NCBI GenBank assembly: GCA_029240105.1
Contig: JARBTR010000005.1
Coordinates: 1-64,000, forward strand
DNA from: Caryophanales bacterium
GTDB taxonomy: Bacteria > Bacillota > Bacilli > JARBTR01
Length of the DNA: 64,000 bases
Reading direction: 5' to 3'
Shown: piece by piece, positions 62,332 through 64,000 of the stretch
How positions within the stretch are numbered: position 1 is the stretch's first letter
How the letters are laid out: each line of letters opens with the position of its first letter
Notes under the pieces: model-generated
What the model was told of the DNA's origin: nothing
Seen by the model: only the letters and a program-made list of their open reading frames with translations
Database searches by the model: none
Program-made: the position numbers and the translations under genes

Positions 62332-63594
62332 TTAACGAATAGTTTGACCAGCATTCATTCCTGCTATTCTGCCTGTCACCATCGCAGCTGTTATGTTATA
62401 ACCGCCTGTATAACCGTGGATATCTAAAATTTCTCCACAGAAATATAAGTTAGGGACAAGCTTACTGCCCATAGTTTTGGGGTCAATTTCTTTTATTGAA
62501 ACGCCTCCACCAGTAACAAATGCCTTTTCGATCGGCAGAGTCCCGTTAACAGCAATTTCAAATCGTTTCATTAACTTTGCTAGAGTACGTAATTTCTCTT
62601 GTGAAACAGAATTGCACAATTGATCAGCATCTATAGTTGCTCGTTCCAATAGAAACAATAAGAATCTTTCTGGTAAAATCCCACGAAAACCATTTTTCAC
62701 AGATTTTTTACCATCATCTTTTGTTATTGAATGTAGTTTTTGAAAAAGCTGTTCTTCTTTCTTATCAGGACAAACATCAATGGAAACAATGACTTCTTCA
62801 ACTTCGAACTTTTTTATGGCTTGTACTACAAATTGGCTACACCGTAAGATAGCTGGCCCAGATAGGCCAAAATGAGTAAAGATCATATCCATTCGATGTG
62901 AGATCAGTGCTTTTCCTTTTGGATTCCAAACTGTGACCGCTACATCCTGAAGAGACAACCCTTGTAAAACCTTATTTCGAATAAACCATTCATTAGATGT
63001 CATTGGTACTTCTGTTGGAAATAGGTCTGTTATGGTATGCCCTGCCTTTTTTGCCCATTTGTAACCATCACCAGTGCTACCTGTTTGAGGAACTGATTTA
63101 CCTCCAACAGCAATCACAACAGCTTTCGCTTCAAACACTTGATTATACTGCAATAAAACATAGAATGGGTGACCTTCTTTGCTATGTACATCTTTTACGG
63201 GAGAGTCCGTAAGAATAGTTCCTTTAAGTTCTAGAAAACGATTCGTCAAGGCATCTACGACAGATTGCGCATCGTTATTCACTGGAAACATTCGACCATG
63301 ATCTTCTTCTTTAAGCTTAACACCCAGTTTATTGAAAAATTCAATGATATCTTGATTGTTAAATTGGGAGAAGGCGCCATACAAAAACTTTCCGTTACCA
63401 GGAATGTGCTTAATAACTTCTTCAACCGGTAGAGAATTTGTTACATTGCATCGTCCACCGCCTGAAATAGCCAATTTTCGTCCAAGCTTATTTCCTTTAT
63501 CAACAAGTAAAATACGCTTCCCTTTTTCAGCCGCAGCAATACTTGCCATTAAACCGGAGGGTCCTCCACCAATAACAATTACATCAAATTTCAT
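62332..63594 (-). CDS. NAD(P)/FAD-dependent oxidoreductase (BaiN/HI0933 family)
   Basis: A 420-aa flavoprotein. FAD binding is shown by [22 protein letters not shown], then [16 protein letters not shown] and the late FAD motif [19 protein letters not shown]. The start is ATG 63594. The frame is open to 63663, but that part is AT-rich leader without a site. The physiological reaction of this family in Bacilli is not established. Confidence 0.87.
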   Translation of the reverse strand: MKFDVIVIGGGPSGLMASIAAAEKGKRILLVDKGNKLGRKLAISGGGRCNVTNSLPVEEVIKHIPGNGKFLYGAFSQFNNQDIIEFFNKLGVKLKEEDHGRMFPVNNDAQSVVDALTNRFLELKGTILTDSPVKDVHSKEGHPFYVLLQYNQVFEAKAVVIAVGGKSVPQTGSTGDGYKWAKKAGHTITDLFPTEVPMTSNEWFIRNKVLQGLSLQDVAVTVWNPKGKALISHRMDMIFTHFGLSGPAILRCSQFVVQAIKKFEVEEVIVSIDVCPDKKEEQLFQKLHSITKDDGKKSVKNGFRGILPERFLLFLLERATIDADQLCNSVSQEKLRTLAKLMKRFEIAVNGTLPIEKAFVTGGGVSIKEIDPKTMGSKLVPNLYFCGEILDIHGYTGGYNITAAMVTGRIAGMNAGQTIR

Positions 63595-63660
63595 AATTAC
63601 ACCCTTCATTTTAATTTTATTTTTAATTTTAATTTGATAATACAATTGTAACCATAAAAA

Positions 63661-63692
63661 CAATGAGGAATGTAGGTTAATCTACATTCCTC
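63661..63692 (-). terminator. Terminator of the aminotransferase gene
   Basis: The stem GAGGAATGTAG / CTACATTCCTC has a 6-nt loop. On the minus strand a T-rich tail follows. Confidence 0.75.
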
Positions 63693-63731
63693 AACTTACA
63701 TTTTAAAGTTAATCTTAAAATGACATCAATT

Positions 63732-64000
63732 TTAAATTTTAACGATCCAATTATATTTATCTTCTACTTCGCCATTTTGAATACCAGTCAATGTTTCATA
63801 TAATTCGTGAACGATAGGCCCAATTTCACCTTTGTTTATTGACATGATATGACCATCCCACTCTAATTCACCAATTGGAGAAATAACAGCAGCTGTTCCT
63901 GTACCAAATGCTTCTTCAAGCAATCCCTGTTCAAATGCCTCATATACTTCGTGGATTGAAATTTTACGTTCAGTAACCTTTAGACCCATATCCTTTAATA
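63732..64000 (-). CDS. ilvE: Branched-chain amino acid aminotransferase, C-terminal part (cut by window edge)
   Basis: The frame is open to the right edge, so the gene is partial. The last 88 or so residues are seen. The block LLEEAFGTGTAAVISPIGEL contains the conserved GTGTA loop that holds the PLP phosphate in fold-type IV aminotransferases. It is followed by GEIGPIVHELYETLTGIQNG, the usual end of the branched-chain enzyme. It would transfer the amino group in Ile, Leu and Val metabolism. Confidence 0.88.
   Translation of the reverse strand, partial: LKDMGLKVTERKISIHEVYEAFEQGLLEEAFGTGTAAVISPIGELEWDGHIMSINKGEIGPIVHELYETLTGIQNGEVEDKYNWIVKI

Overview
The window is AT-rich DNA of a spore-forming low-GC Gram-positive bacterium of the Bacillaceae. 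Pointers are a CotF-family coat protein, a gamma-SASP-like gene, B. subtilis-like blocks (perR, gsaB-ygaE-ygaD-ygaC, mutY, recX, ppaC) and strong GGAGG ribosome binding sites throughout. The species cannot be fixed from sequence alone.

Layout. 1-300: tandem promoters and leader of an rRNA operon reading off the left edge. 0.6-20 kb: core genes (perR, aminopeptidase, gsaB, exporters, ntdP, mutY, an aminoglycoside-kinase-like gene, ppaC, coat protein, recX, a broken yfmM-type ABC-F gene, a double GNAT protein, an aldose-epimerase-like gene, threonine aldolase, a two-component system). 20-27 kb: small alarmone synthetase, nitrite reductase NrfHA and a MacAB-like exporter. 27.5-35 kb: an accessory island of single genes (two methyltransferases, HIT protein, two acetyltransferases, deaminase, SEDS-like membrane protein, ANT(6)-like nucleotidyltransferase, small membrane protein). 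Most of these genes are separated by decayed copies of the 3' end of one MmcQ/YjbR gene. The parental-looking copy sits at the upstream end and itself carries a stop codon. 35-37 kb: radical SAM protein and L-lactate dehydrogenase. 37-48.5 kb: a complete type II fatty-acid synthesis cluster in the streptococcal order fabT-fabH-acpP-fabK-fabD-fabG-fabF-accB-fabZ-accC-accD-accA, followed by a coupled DegV/FakB-like gene. It is interspersed with a structured repeat family. 48.6-56.7 kb: one 2701-codon gene for a cyclic beta-1,2-glucan synthase-type enzyme. 56.9-64 kb: ferritin with a perfect PerR box, pyridoxamine-kinase-like gene plus ECF S component, the YjjI/YjjW glycyl-radical pair, a small membrane protein, a flavoprotein and the 3' end of ilvE.

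Links between genes. PerR (0.7 kb) probably represses its own promoter and the ferritin gene, since both have PerR boxes over or beside a promoter. FabT probably represses the fatty-acid operon through a palindrome just downstream of the fabT -10 box. The FabK-type reductase and the FakB-like protein suggest a self-contained lipid module. NrfHA, the glycyl-radical pair and Ldh indicate metabolism at low oxygen.

Best candidates for something undescribed: (1) the cassette-like array built around MmcQ 3' remnants at 28.4-35 kb; (2) the GGTGCTRAG...GAAGCCCG repeat family, whose interiors differ between copies but keep base pairing; (3) the streptococcal-type FAS operon in a Bacillaceae background. 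No integrase, transposase, tRNA, rRNA gene body or CRISPR array was seen.
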